64,000 bases of DNA from Micromonospora rubida (GTDB taxonomy: Bacteria > Actinomycetota > Actinomycetes > Mycobacteriales > Micromonosporaceae), in the NCBI RefSeq assembly GCF_009908295.1, contig NZ_JAAALO010000001.1:1054001-1118000 (forward strand), given 5' to 3'. A model generated the notes under the pieces. It was not told the DNA's origin. It worked only from the letters and a program-made list of their open reading frames with translations, and did no database searches. Below, in pieces: positions 9,648-18,134 of this stretch (positions are counted from its first letter, which is position 1; each line of letters opens with the position of its first letter). Made by a program: the position numbers and the translations under genes.

Positions 9648-10748
9648 GTGTTCAAGAAGATGCTGGGTGCGTTCGGAGTTGGTGCTCCCAGCGTCGACAC
9701 TGTCCTGTCCAATCCGAACACCCGCCCGGGGTTGTTGCTGGGCGGGCAGGTAAATCTCACCGGCGGAGGCCACGATGTGGAGATCGACCACATCAACGTC
9801 GGCCTGGTCACCCGGGTGGAGATGGAGGGCGCGGAGGAGGAGTACGACGCCTTCGTCGAGTTCCACCGCGTCGGCGTCGCGGGTGGGCTGCACCTGCGCG
9901 AGGGGCAGCACCTGACGATACCGTTCCAACTGCCGGTGCCGTGGGAGACGCCGGTGACGAGCGTGTACGGGCAGCACCTGCATGGCATGACCATGGGTCT
10001 GCGCACCGAGGTCGCCATCCGCGGGGCGGTCGACAAGGGTGACCTCGACCCGGTCTACGTGCATCCGCTGCCGGTGCAGGAGCGCATCCTGGACGCTTTC
10101 GGGCGGCTGGGCTTCCAGTTCAAGGGCGCCGACCTGGAGCGTGGGCACATCTCCGGCCTGCATCAGACGCTCCCCTTCTACCAGGAGGTCGAGTACTACG
10201 CCGCCCCGCAGTACGCCCACGGCATCACCGAGGTCGAACTGACCTTCGTCGCCGACGAGCGCGGCGTGGACATCGTCCTGGAGTTCGACAAGCGTGCGGG
10301 CCTGTTCACCGGTGGCCACGACTCCTACGGCCGGTATCGCGCCGCCCACGCCGACGCCGACAGTGTCGACTGGGCCGCTCAGGTCGACGGCTGGGTCCGT
10401 CAGGCCCTTGACCAGTACCAGGGCCTGCGCGCCGGTCACGGCTACGGTCAGCCGGCCTACGGTCAGCCCGTCCACGGCTATGGCGCGCCGGGCGGCTACC
10501 CGCCGCCCCCGCCGCCCGGTTACGGCCACGACGCCTACGGCCAGCACGGTGGCGGCCACTACGGCGGCGGCCATCACGAGGAACACCACGAGCAGCGCGG
10601 GCCCGGCTGGGGCGGGGTCGCCGCCGGCGTCGTGGGAGGTGCCGCGCTCGGCTTCGCCGGCGGCATGATCGCCGATGAGGTCTTCGGCGGCGACGAGGAA
10701 AGCGGCGACGAGGAAGGCGGCGACGAGGAAGGCGGCGACGAGGATTGA
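9648..10748 (+). CDS. Spo0M-family arrestin-fold protein with glycine-zipper tail
   Basis: Residues 1-260 match the sporulation-control protein Spo0M family, an arrestin-like beta-sandwich fold (MFKKMLGAFGVGAPSVDTVL, PGLLLGGQVNLTGG, LPVPWETPVTSVYG). The start is the GTG 10 nt after GAGGGAG. After the family domain comes a Gly/Tyr/Pro/His-rich linker (about 263-325), then a glycine-zipper segment GVVGGAALGFAGGMIADEVF that could insert in or associate with membrane, and an acidic tail of four GDEE-type repeats. The domain order suggests the arrestin fold is tethered to the membrane or to itself. In Bacillus, Spo0M influences sporulation and cell division; the actinobacterial role is not established. 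Confidence 0.85.
   Translation: MFKKMLGAFGVGAPSVDTVLSNPNTRPGLLLGGQVNLTGGGHDVEIDHINVGLVTRVEMEGAEEEYDAFVEFHRVGVAGGLHLREGQHLTIPFQLPVPWETPVTSVYGQHLHGMTMGLRTEVAIRGAVDKGDLDPVYVHPLPVQERILDAFGRLGFQFKGADLERGHISGLHQTLPFYQEVEYYAAPQYAHGITEVELTFVADERGVDIVLEFDKRAGLFTGGHDSYGRYRAAHADADSVDWAAQVDGWVRQALDQYQGLRAGHGYGQPAYGQPVHGYGAPGGYPPPPPPGYGHDAYGQHGGGHYGGGHHEEHHEQRGPGWGGVAAGVVGGAALGFAGGMIADEVFGGDEESGDEEGGDEEGGDED
10686..10745 (+). repeat. Four tandem 15-bp repeats in the spo0M-like 3' end
   Basis: Units of the form GGCGGCGACGAGGAA run at 10686, 10701, 10716 and 10731 with one or two substitutions, ending at the stop codon. Each encodes a GDEE-type acidic pentapeptide. The near-identity at DNA level suggests recent slippage expansion and possible copy-number variation among strains. 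Confidence 0.85.
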
Positions 10749-10817
10749 GCCGCACAGCCATCCACAGTGGAACCACCGCGTGAGCGCTATGATCTGATTT
10801 GGTAGGTTGAAACTGAT

Positions 10818-10838
10818 CCAGCCGGATTGTCCGGCTGG
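10818..10838 (+). other. Stem-loop just upstream of the 74-residue ORF
   Basis: CCAGCCGGA and TCCGGCTGG form a 9-bp perfect stem with a TTG loop, ending 18 nt before the ATG at 10857 and next to the AAGGA ribosome-binding site. It could be a terminator for the Spo0M-like gene or a 5'-UTR structure affecting initiation. There is no T-run. Confidence 0.5.
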
Positions 10839-10856
10839 GGTTTCGAAGGAGCGCGC

Positions 10857-11081
10857 ATGCCCGTCACCGCCGACCTCACCAAGCTGGTCGACAAGGCCTA
10901 CCAGGACAAGTCCCTCGCCGAGCTGGTGGACGCCCCAGTGGCGGCCCTCGCCGGGGTCAGCGAGGGCGACGCCAAGCTGCTCAAGGAGGCCTTCCAGATC
11001 ACCACCGTCGGTGACCTCGGCCGCAACCCGTACTTCCGCACTGCCAGCGCGCTGGTCGCGCTGACCGGCGACGCCAAGTAA
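10857..11081 (+). CDS. Small conserved-type protein of unknown function
   Basis: 74 residues from the ATG preceded by AAGGA at 10846-10850. The sequence is acidic and helical. The end (EAFQITTVGDLGRNPYFRTA) reads like a helix-hairpin-helix/SAM-like fold with a 'TVGDL' turn, a pattern seen in small actinobacterial proteins of unknown role; the fold is inferred, not demonstrated. It follows the Spo0M-like gene by 108 bp on the same strand with a hairpin between, and a strong hairpin terminator follows its stop. Upstream in-frame starts exist but lack a ribosome-binding site. Confidence 0.75.
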   Translation: MPVTADLTKLVDKAYQDKSLAELVDAPVAALAGVSEGDAKLLKEAFQITTVGDLGRNPYFRTASALVALTGDAK

Positions 11082-11097
11082 CCGTCGTCGCGTCGTG

Positions 11098-11133
11098 TGC
11101 CCGGCGGCCAGGCCGTCGTCCGGCCGCCGGGCA
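11098..11133 (+). terminator. Hairpin terminator after the 74-residue ORF
   Basis: TGCCCGGCGGCC and GGCCGCCGGGCA form a perfect 12-bp stem around a 12-nt loop, beginning 17 nt after the stop codon. There is no T-tract, as is common in high-GC actinobacteria. Confidence 0.7.
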
Positions 11134-11302
11134 TACGCTGTCTCCGGCCTCTTCCCGGTCAGAGTCTGGTCACCGGCCGGGTCGTAGATGTGACGCAGCT
11201 CGGTGACGCCGAGGTCCGGTAACGCGCGGCCGCCCGGGCGAAGACGTCGGGCGGGGCGAGCAGTGAGCGGTCCTGGCCCGCAGCGGTCAGCTCGATCGGC
11301 GG

Positions 11303-11849
11303 TCAGCCCGCTTCCGCCGGCGCGAGTTCCACGTCTTCCGGCGTCGGCAGGTCGCGCATGCCGCGCAGGGGAGACAGGAGGCTCGGCACGACGCTGACGG
11401 TCATGCCGGCCGCACCGATCCACAGCGTCGCGGCGGGACCGAACGCGGAGCCGGCCGCCCCGCCGAGCAGGCCGCCGAGGGGAATGCCGCCCCAGGAGAC
11501 GAACCGGGCCGTCGCGCTGATCCGGCCGAGCAGGTGATCCGGCGTGAGTGCCTGCTGGAAGCTCGACTGTGCCACGACGCGGACGACGCCGCCCAGGAAA
11601 AGGCAGGCGAGCCCGACCGCGCGATCGTCATCGCGGTCAGCGCACCGACCTGGACGCGGTGGCGTCCAGCGCGATGAGCGCGACCAGAGGCACGGCGAGG
11701 AAGACGGTCCGGTCGCCAAGCTGGCCGAGCGCGGTCGCGGCGAAGAGGCGACGGAAGTCGGGGTCGCGCAGGAGGCCGGGCGACCTGGCCGGTTCGGTCC
11801 CGCCTTCCTCAACCGTGCGTGGTCTCCCCCATGCCGCTGGCAGGCGCAT
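11303..11849 (-). pseudogene. MFS transporter relic with the centre deleted
   Basis: The 5' end is intact: GGAGG, then an ATG at 11849, then an MFS N-terminus (LLRDPDFRRLFAATALGQLG, FLAVPLVALIALDAT). After about 60 codons the frame breaks. In another frame the C-terminal part of the same family resumes (VVAQSSFQQALTPDHLLGRI, RFVSWGGIPLGGLLGGAAGS, GPAATLWIGAAGMTV) and ends at 11303. Roughly 200-250 residues, about transmembrane segments 2-8, are missing compared with a usual 400-residue exporter, so the product cannot transport. The remaining pieces resemble actinobacterial drug-efflux MFS proteins. Confidence 0.8.
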
Positions 11850-11889
11850 CGTGGTCACCTCCGAGTCGTCGCCCCGCCTCGGGCGTGCC

Positions 11890-12342
11890 TCAGCTCACCG
11901 CCTGCTTCACGAGCGCGCCGATCCGCGCCTCCACCTCGGGGGTCATCTCGGTCAGGGCGAAAGCGGCCGGCCACATTGCGCCCTCGTCCAGCTTCGCCTG
12001 GTCGCTGAACCCGAACGTCGCGTAGCGCGTCTTGAACTTCGCCGCAGGCTGGAAGTGACAAATGATCTTGCCGTCAAGAGCGTAGGCGGGCATCCCGTAC
12101 CAGAGCTTCGACGCGAGGGCCGGGGCGCTGGCGGTGACGACGGCATGGACGCGCTCCGCCATGATCCGGTCCGAATCCTGCAGCTCGGCGATCTTCGCGA
12201 GCATGTCCCGCTCCGCCTCCGCCGCCTTGTCCGCCCGCGAGCCACGGCGCGCTGCCTTCTTCTGCTCTTGAGCGTGTTCCTTCATCGCGGCACGCTCCTC
12301 TGCCGTGAAACCCTCGTACGTGCTGCTTTCGGTGCTACTCAT
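11890..12342 (-). CDS. DUF1801-domain protein
   Basis: 150 residues from an ATG with AAGGAGA about 10 nt upstream. The C-terminal two thirds (residues 50-150) match the DUF1801 (YdhG-like) fold: SKLWYGMPAYALDGKIICHF and KTRYATFGFSDQAKLDEG. The N-terminal 50 residues are charged and helical (SADKAAE-type repeats of Lys, Arg, Glu and Ala) and resemble the extension found in some actinobacterial members. Family function is not established; some relatives are annotated as iron-binding chaperones, which the sequence here neither supports nor excludes. Confidence 0.8.
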   Translation of the reverse strand: MSSTESSTYEGFTAEERAAMKEHAQEQKKAARRGSRADKAAEAERDMLAKIAELQDSDRIMAERVHAVVTASAPALASKLWYGMPAYALDGKIICHFQPAAKFKTRYATFGFSDQAKLDEGAMWPAAFALTEMTPEVEARIGALVKQAVS

Positions 12343-12417
12343 GGAGTGTCATCTCCTTAGTGACTTGATGTCCGCATTCTTGCGAGCGAGCTCTACAGCC
12401 CTCCGGTCCGGTCGAGG

Positions 12418-12699
12418 TTACCGGCCCGCCCGGGTCAAGATCGGCCGCGTTGGCCCCGCCGCACTGCCCGTATGAGGCGGGGGCGGCCTCCCACTCGAAA
12501 CCGTCCGGGTCGGCGAAGGTACCGGCACTGCCGCCAATGACGAGCCGGTGTGATCCGGTGCCGTCGGGGAGAAACGCCTGCGTCCTTGGCAGCGGCACGG
12601 CGGCCATCGCGGCAACGTCGGCCACTCCCAGCAGGAGGACGATCTCGTCGATGCGTCGGCTGGCCGGTCCGGTGTTCGCCCCTGCCCAGTCAAGCCGCT
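12418..12699 (-). pseudogene. Possible fragment of a VOC-superfamily protein
   Basis: One reading frame beginning just below the DMT gene stop contains RRIDEIVLLLGVADVAAMA and, further on, GSAGTFADPDGFEWEAA. The FADPDG-x-WE pattern is the usual C-terminal strand of glyoxalase/bleomycin-resistance (VOC) proteins. No N-terminal metal-binding half or convincing start is present, and the frame runs on through unrelated sequence to the DUF1801 start. I read it as a decayed fragment. The resemblance rests on one motif. Confidence 0.3.
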
Positions 12700-13584
12700 T
12701 CAGTCAGCGGTTTCCTGGTCGAGGTGGGGTGCCCGCTGGGCGAGCAGGAAGACGGCACCGGCCAACGTAGCCAGGGCCAGGATCTGGCCGGTTATCTGCC
12801 ACGGTCCTGTCTTGACCCGCTCGTCGAGCCAGAGCAAGCCGACGCCGAGCGACACCAGTGGGTCCGCGACGATGATCGTGGCCAGGGCCGGCGCTCCCAG
12901 CGGACCCGCCTGATAGGCGTTCTGGCTCAACAGCACGCCGAACGGGCCCAGGACGATGAGGGCGTATGTCTGCCACTGCCCGAACACGCTTAGCGGGCTT
13001 CCGTTGTAGTAGAAGACAAGGCTGCTGATCAGGCCCGCCGTGGCGCCGTAGCAGACGCCGGCGGCCAGGGCCAGCGGCAATGGCCGCCACTTCGGGCCCA
13101 GACCGACGGCGGCCACCAGACACAACGACACCGCCCCGGCCACCGCGACGCCCAGCAGCAGGGCCGACGAGAACGAGTTGAGCCCCTCCCCCCGCCCGGC
13201 GCCCGGTCGGGCGATCAACAGGAAGGCCGAGAGCGCGACCAGGCAGAGCACCGCTTCCAGCATGGTCCTGAGGTCCGGGCGCGTCCGCTCGGCCAGGGAA
13301 TACAGCAGGACGTACCAGAGCAGGCCGGTGATCAGCAGCGGTTGCACCAGGATCAGCGGTGTCAGGCTGAGCGCGGCGACCTGCAGGCCGAAGGCCCCGA
13401 CGGCGAGCACCACCGACCAGCGCCATTCCCGTTGGCGGATCAGGTGCAGCAGCAGGGTGGGCCGCCCGGCCGGCTGGCTGGGTGTCCGGTGTGAGGCGCG
13501 GAACTGCAACACCGAGGACGCCCCGAACGCTGCGGCCGCGCCGAGGGCAAGAGGTGCTCCGGCCAGCATCTCTCCGCTCAGCAT
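12700..13584 (-). CDS. DMT/EamA-type membrane protein
   Basis: Integral membrane protein of 294 residues with about nine or ten predicted transmembrane helices. The layout is that of actinobacterial EamA/DMT-superfamily proteins: GAPLALGAAAAFGASSVLQF at the start, LSLTPLILVQPLLITGLLWY after the first repeat, GAPALATIIVADPLVSLGVG near the end. The start is uncertain: ATG 13584 is used, but GTG 13626 or ATG 13569 are possible. It lies 16 bp after the PAP2 gene on the same strand and resembles the DMT protein at 14602-15435, so the three likely form an envelope or lipid-related operon. The substrate is unknown. Confidence 0.75.
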   Translation of the reverse strand: MLSGEMLAGAPLALGAAAAFGASSVLQFRASHRTPSQPAGRPTLLLHLIRQREWRWSVVLAVGAFGLQVAALSLTPLILVQPLLITGLLWYVLLYSLAERTRPDLRTMLEAVLCLVALSAFLLIARPGAGRGEGLNSFSSALLLGVAVAGAVSLCLVAAVGLGPKWRPLPLALAAGVCYGATAGLISSLVFYYNGSPLSVFGQWQTYALIVLGPFGVLLSQNAYQAGPLGAPALATIIVADPLVSLGVGLLWLDERVKTGPWQITGQILALATLAGAVFLLAQRAPHLDQETAD

Positions 13585-13600
13585 GAGCGGTCCAGCCCGA

Positions 13601-14401
13601 TCATCCGGGCCCGCCCGCTGCCCCACAGAGGTGGGCGCCCGGCGGCCCGTCCTGGCGCGCGGGTGGGTTGACCTGATGCTCGCCGGGTGGGTGCGGCCGG
13701 TCGAGCCAGCGGGGCAGGGGGATGGTCCGCCACGGCACCCGCAGCAGGATCCGCACGATCAGCAGGCCGAGGAGGTACCCGCCGATGCTGTCGGTGAGCC
13801 AGTGGTAGCTGAGGTAGGTGGTGCCGATGAACACCAGCACGCCGGGCAGCCACTGCATCAGACGCCGGACCGGCACGGCCAGGTACGGCGCGAGCAGGAC
13901 CGCCAGCACGCCCCAGTAGACGATGCCGTTGCTGACATGCCCGGAGGGGTAGAAATCTTCGCCTTTGTCGCTGAACAACCGCATCGAGCCGTGATGCGGG
14001 GCGCCACGCGCGGTCCACCTCTTCAGCGCCACGATCAACAGGGTGCTCACGATCGGGGTCAGTCCGGCCAGGATGATCGGCCGGATCGTCCGGTGCCGCC
14101 AGGCGAGCCAGAACGACACCGCCACGGTCAGGGTGGTCAGCGGTCCGCCCTGACCCAGGTAGTCCAGGACCAACATCAGCACGGTGACCGGTGGCGGTCG
14201 ATGCTGGTCGACCCAGTCCCGTACCGCGATGTCCACCTCCAGCAGCGGCGACCACCACACGAGCGCGGCGGTGAGCGCGGCGAACGCGGCGACCAGCAAC
14301 GCGTCCGGCCACCAGCCACCCGGCATCGGGGCCAGGACGGGCTCTCCGAGCGGGCGCGGCGGACGAGCTTCGGGCCTCCGGGCGGGCCTCCCCGTAGCCA
14401 T
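13601..14401 (-). CDS. PAP2-family membrane phosphatase
   Basis: 266 residues from the ATG that follows GAGGGGAGGG; the product starts MATGRP. Five or six transmembrane helices are predicted. The phosphatidic-acid-phosphatase signature is present but diverged: KRWTARGAPHHG for motif 1, where KxxxxxxRP is normal, then YPSGHVSNG (motif 2, catalytic His) and SYHWLTDSIGG (motif 3). Family members dephosphorylate lipid phosphates or polyprenyl diphosphates at the membrane. The setting between two DMT proteins and beside a glycosyltransferase-acyltransferase fusion and the hopanoid operon suggests a lipid or polyprenyl carrier substrate, but that is inference. Confidence 0.8.
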   Translation of the reverse strand: MATGRPARRPEARPPRPLGEPVLAPMPGGWWPDALLVAAFAALTAALVWWSPLLEVDIAVRDWVDQHRPPPVTVLMLVLDYLGQGGPLTTLTVAVSFWLAWRHRTIRPIILAGLTPIVSTLLIVALKRWTARGAPHHGSMRLFSDKGEDFYPSGHVSNGIVYWGVLAVLLAPYLAVPVRRLMQWLPGVLVFIGTTYLSYHWLTDSIGGYLLGLLIVRILLRVPWRTIPLPRWLDRPHPPGEHQVNPPARQDGPPGAHLCGAAGGPG

Positions 14402-14601
14402 GCGCCCCTCCCCTCGTCTCGTCGAACTGGCAGTGAGCCAGCCAGCGGTTGCTTGAAAATACCCCATACAGTGAGAAATTCGCCGGTACGATCTCATTTA
14501 TCCCAAGGAGCAGTGGCTGGTGGCGCTCCGGTCTTTCGTCGCTGGAGGCATCCGACATGTCAACGACCGCGACCCCGTGCCGGGCGCCAACGGTCCGCCG
14601 G

Positions 14602-15435
14602 TCAGTCGGTCCGTGGCTGGTGCGGCTGGGAGTGCCGGGCGAGCGTGATCGCGCCGGTAACGGCGAGGATGAAACCCAGCACCGCCACGGGCCCGGTGCC
14701 CGGCCGGACCCGGTCGCCGAGCAGCAGCCAGCCGGCCACCGCCGGGGCCACGGTCTGCCCGAGGATGGTCGAGGCGGAGGCGACGGTGACGGAGCCGCGC
14801 TGCAGGGCGGTGGCGTAGAGCAGCAGGCCGGTCAGTCCGGCGAGCACCACCGTGTAGCTGACCGGGCTGGCCAGCAGGGCACTCGGACTGGTAACCCGAC
14901 CGAGCAGCCGGGCGCCGACCGCCGCCGCCCCGAAGGAGAGCCCGGCCAGCAGCCCGGGCAGGGCCGGCCCCCGCATCTTCGGGCTGCCCAGGAACGCGCC
15001 CACGGCCAGCACGAGCACCGTGCCGAGCAGCCCCCAGCCGACGCCCGCCGTCGCCTCCACCGGCGGGCTGCTGCTGGCCGAGATCACGAGCAGCAGCAGG
15101 CCGGTGACCACCACACCGATCGCGACCCAGTCCCGGGCGGTCAGCCGGAGCCGCAGCACCAGCATGGCCATCAGCGCCACCAGGCTCAGGTTGGCCGCAC
15201 CCAACGCCTGCACCGCGAACAGCGGCACGGTACGCAGCGCGACGAAGGTGAGCCCGGAGCTGGCACCGTCCAGCACCAGCCCGGCCGCGTACGGTCCGGT
15301 CCGCGCCAGCCGCCACAGCAGTCTCGGGTCGAGGTGCTCCATGGCCGCCACCCGGCGCGTGCCGATCGACTGTGCGATCGCCGCCGTGGCGCTGCACAGT
15401 GCGGCGAGGATCGCCAGCAGAAAACCGAAGGCCAT
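14602..15435 (-). CDS. DMT/EamA-type membrane protein
   Basis: 277 residues, about nine or ten predicted transmembrane helices, starting MAFGFLLAILAALCSATAAI. The second half repeats the first in typical EamA fashion (SGLTFVALRTVPLFAVQALG and GSVTVASASTILGQTVAPAV are equivalent segments). A longer in-frame start at 15522 would add 29 polar residues, so the ATG at 15435 is preferred. It is divergent from the glycosyltransferase-acyltransferase fusion with at most about 107 bp between starts, and lies upstream of the PAP2 and second DMT genes, 200 bp away, on the same strand. Substrate unknown. Confidence 0.75.
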   Translation of the reverse strand: MAFGFLLAILAALCSATAAIAQSIGTRRVAAMEHLDPRLLWRLARTGPYAAGLVLDGASSGLTFVALRTVPLFAVQALGAANLSLVALMAMLVLRLRLTARDWVAIGVVVTGLLLLVISASSSPPVEATAGVGWGLLGTVLVLAVGAFLGSPKMRGPALPGLLAGLSFGAAAVGARLLGRVTSPSALLASPVSYTVVLAGLTGLLLYATALQRGSVTVASASTILGQTVAPAVAGWLLLGDRVRPGTGPVAVLGFILAVTGAITLARHSQPHQPRTD

Positions 15436-15461
15436 GAGAAAGTCCCGGAATCGTCGGCACC

Positions 15462-18134
15462 ATGTCGGGTCGAAGCCCGCCTGGCATACCCACCTGCGCC
15501 AAAGTCTTGCGCCCGGTACCACCCGAATCCGGCGAGCCTGCGGTGACCGCGCCGGAGCACGGGTCGGGCAGCCCGGTCCGACCGTCGGATCCCACCGAGC
15601 CGATCGCGCGACGGGTGCTGATCGTTTCGGCTGACATCGGGGGCGGGCACGACGCCACCGGCCGGGCGCTCGAGGAACGCGTCCACGGTCTCTGGCCGGG
15701 CAGCCGGGTGGGCTGGGTGGACACCCTCGACGCGATGGGCCCGGGGGTCGGTCCGACCTTTCGTCGCACCTACCTGACCAATGTCGGGTCGACGCCCTGG
15801 TTGTACGAGTTCTTCTGGTCCTCGCTGTGGCGGCACCGGTGGTTCGCCGACGCCTCGAAGTGGTTCACCGGGTCCTGGGCGGGCCGCCGGCTCGCCCCGG
15901 TCATCGAGGCGTTCGACCCGGACCTGATCCTCTCCACCTATCCGCTGGGCAGTGCCGGGCTGGCCTGGTTGCGCCGCCACCGCGGTCTCGGCGTACCGGT
16001 CGGAGCCTGGGTGTCCGACTTCGCCCCGCACCCGTTCTGGGTGTATTCCCAGCTGGATCTGGGGGTGGTGGTGCACCCGGCGGCGCTGCCGGTGGCGGCG
16101 GTCGCCGCTCCGGGCGCGGCGCTCGGGGTCTGCGCGCCGCCGGTGCTCGCGCGGTTCCGGCCGGGCGACCGGGCCGACGCCGCCCGGCGCTGTGGTCTCG
16201 ACCCGGACCGGAAGGCGGTGGTGGTCGCCTGCGGCTCCAACAGCATGGGCTCGGTCGAAGAGGCGATCGCCCCGCTGGTCGACATCGGCGACGCGGTGCA
16301 GGTGGTCGCGGTCTGCGGACGTAACGAACAGTTGGCCGACCGACTGGCACGCCTGGACGCCCCGCGCGGGCGGCTGCTGGTGCGGACCTGGGTCGACGAC
16401 ATGCCCACGCTGCTGCGGGCCGCGCAGCTGCTGGTCACAAACGCGGGCGGAGCGACCGCTCTGGAGGCGTGGGCCACCGGCACGCCGGTGGTGATGTACC
16501 GGCCGATCGCCGCGCACGGCGCGGCCAACGCCGCGTTGATGACCGCCGTCGGGCTGGCCGAGACGGCCCGCGACCCGGCCGCGCTGGTCGCCGTCGTCCG
16601 CTCCCGGCTGGTCGGCCCGCACCCGCCCCACCCGCTGCTCGCACCGTCCCACCCGCACCTGCCGGACCTCGGGCTGGCGGCCGTCGCCGGCGCGCGGTCG
16701 CCGGTCGCGGCGCCGCCACCCGACGGGGAGCGCCCGACCGACACGGCCAGCTGGCCGCTACGCCCGCAGGACGCGTTCTTCCGGTACGTGCAGTCGGCCA
16801 CGGTGGCGCAACAGATCGGTGTGGTGCTGGAACTCGGGCCCCGGCCGGACGGCGCGGCACTCACCCGTGGGGAACTGGCCGAGCTGCTGGCGCGGCGGCT
16901 ACCCGCCATCACCACCCTGCGCCGCCGACTGGTGAGCCGGGGGCGAGGGCGCAGGCCCGGCTGGGTGGTCGACCGGTACGTCGATCCCGCCGCCCACCTG
17001 ACCGAGGTGCGGGTCGTGCCCGGCGACGACGGCAGCGCCGCCGTGGACCGGTTCTGGTCCGAACCGCTGGCCCTGGACCGGCCACCCTGGCAGATCATGC
17101 TGGTCGGCGGACTCCCCGACGGACGTACTCGGGTGACGATCAAGCTGCACCACTGCCTCGGCGACGGGCTGTCGGCGATCGGGGTCCTGCAACGGCTGCT
17201 CGACCCGGCCACCACCCGCCCCGGGAAACCGGGCGGGCAGGAGCCGGGCCGGGACCGGGCGGTGCCGGATGGCCGGGTCCGGCACACGGCACGCTGGGCC
17301 GCTCGCACCGCACGCGGGCTGGCCCGCCTGGCCGGGCAGGGCCGGGCCCCGGCCACCGTGCTCAACCGTCCGCTCGGCTCACCGCGCCGGCTCATGGTCA
17401 CCGCTACCCTGCCCGCCGCCGAGGTGTCCCGCGCGGCGCGCACCTGCCAGGCGCACGCCAGCGAACTCATGCTCGCGCTGACCGCCGGGGCGCTGGGTCG
17501 GGTCCACCCGGAGCCGGCGCCACCCCGGTTGCGGGCGATGTTCGCGGTCTCCCACGCCCCCCGGCGGCGGCCGTCCACGCAGGGAAACTGGACCGGCGCC
17601 GTCACGCTCGACCTTCCAGTGCGACGCATCCCGCCCCGAACCCGGGTCGCCCTGGTCCGGCAGTCGCTGCGCTCCGCGCTGCGAAGCGGGGAACCCGAGG
17701 CGGCCGGCCTGGTCATGCGGGCGATGGGCGCGTTGCCCGCGCCGCTGCACGCCGCCCTGGCCCGGCGGTTCTACAACAGCCGGCACCTCAACGTGATCGT
17801 CTCCTACGTTCCGGCGCTGATGCGCCCGCAGGTGCTGGCCGGCGCGCCGCTCACGGCGGCCACCCCGGTGGTGGCGCTCGCTGAGGGGGTTCCCATCGGG
17901 GTCGGTGTGCTGCGCCTCGGCGACACCTTCCACGTCGGCGTGCTGCTGGACGGATCGCTGGCCGACGCCGGCCCCGCATTCGTCGCCGCCCTGCACGCCG
18001 AGCTGGCCCAGCTGCTCGCCGAGGCCGACCGCGCGGCGGTCACCGACGAGCAGCCGGTCACCGTTTCGGCGGTGGGCGGTTCTGGCCCGTCCCGGCGCGG
18101 GCCGGCGCCACCGGAGGCCCCGCGGTGCGGCTGA
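15462..18134 (+). CDS. Glycosyltransferase (MGDG synthase/GT28-like) fused to WS/DGAT acyltransferase
   Basis: Two enzymes in one 890-residue chain. Residues about 50-385 are a diacylglycerol-glycosyltransferase-like GT28 fold: VLIVSADIGGGHDATGRALE (MGDG-synthase N-terminal motif), ILSTYPLGSAGLAWL, and the sugar-nucleotide site VTNAGGATALEAWATGTPVV. A Pro-rich linker follows. From about 428 to 865 there is a wax-ester-synthase/diacylglycerol-acyltransferase domain: SWPLRPQDAFFRYVQ, the catalytic HHCLGDG (563-569, the HHxxxDG motif) and HLNVIVSYVPALM. The family logic is sugar transfer to a lipid plus acyl-CoA-dependent esterification, so an acylated glycolipid is the likely product. GTG 15543 is an alternative start. 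The downstream SDR gene overlaps by 10 bp. Confidence 0.88.
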   Translation: MSGRSPPGIPTCAKVLRPVPPESGEPAVTAPEHGSGSPVRPSDPTEPIARRVLIVSADIGGGHDATGRALEERVHGLWPGSRVGWVDTLDAMGPGVGPTFRRTYLTNVGSTPWLYEFFWSSLWRHRWFADASKWFTGSWAGRRLAPVIEAFDPDLILSTYPLGSAGLAWLRRHRGLGVPVGAWVSDFAPHPFWVYSQLDLGVVVHPAALPVAAVAAPGAALGVCAPPVLARFRPGDRADAARRCGLDPDRKAVVVACGSNSMGSVEEAIAPLVDIGDAVQVVAVCGRNEQLADRLARLDAPRGRLLVRTWVDDMPTLLRAAQLLVTNAGGATALEAWATGTPVVMYRPIAAHGAANAALMTAVGLAETARDPAALVAVVRSRLVGPHPPHPLLAPSHPHLPDLGLAAVAGARSPVAAPPPDGERPTDTASWPLRPQDAFFRYVQSATVAQQIGVVLELGPRPDGAALTRGELAELLARRLPAITTLRRRLVSRGRGRRPGWVVDRYVDPAAHLTEVRVVPGDDGSAAVDRFWSEPLALDRPPWQIMLVGGLPDGRTRVTIKLHHCLGDGLSAIGVLQRLLDPATTRPGKPGGQEPGRDRAVPDGRVRHTARWAARTARGLARLAGQGRAPATVLNRPLGSPRRLMVTATLPAAEVSRAARTCQAHASELMLALTAGALGRVHPEPAPPRLRAMFAVSHAPRRRPSTQGNWTGAVTLDLPVRRIPPRTRVALVRQSLRSALRSGEPEAAGLVMRAMGALPAPLHAALARRFYNSRHLNVIVSYVPALMRPQVLAGAPLTAATPVVALAEGVPIGVGVLRLGDTFHVGVLLDGSLADAGPAFVAALHAELAQLLAEADRAAVTDEQPVTVSAVGGSGPSRRGPAPPEAPRCG

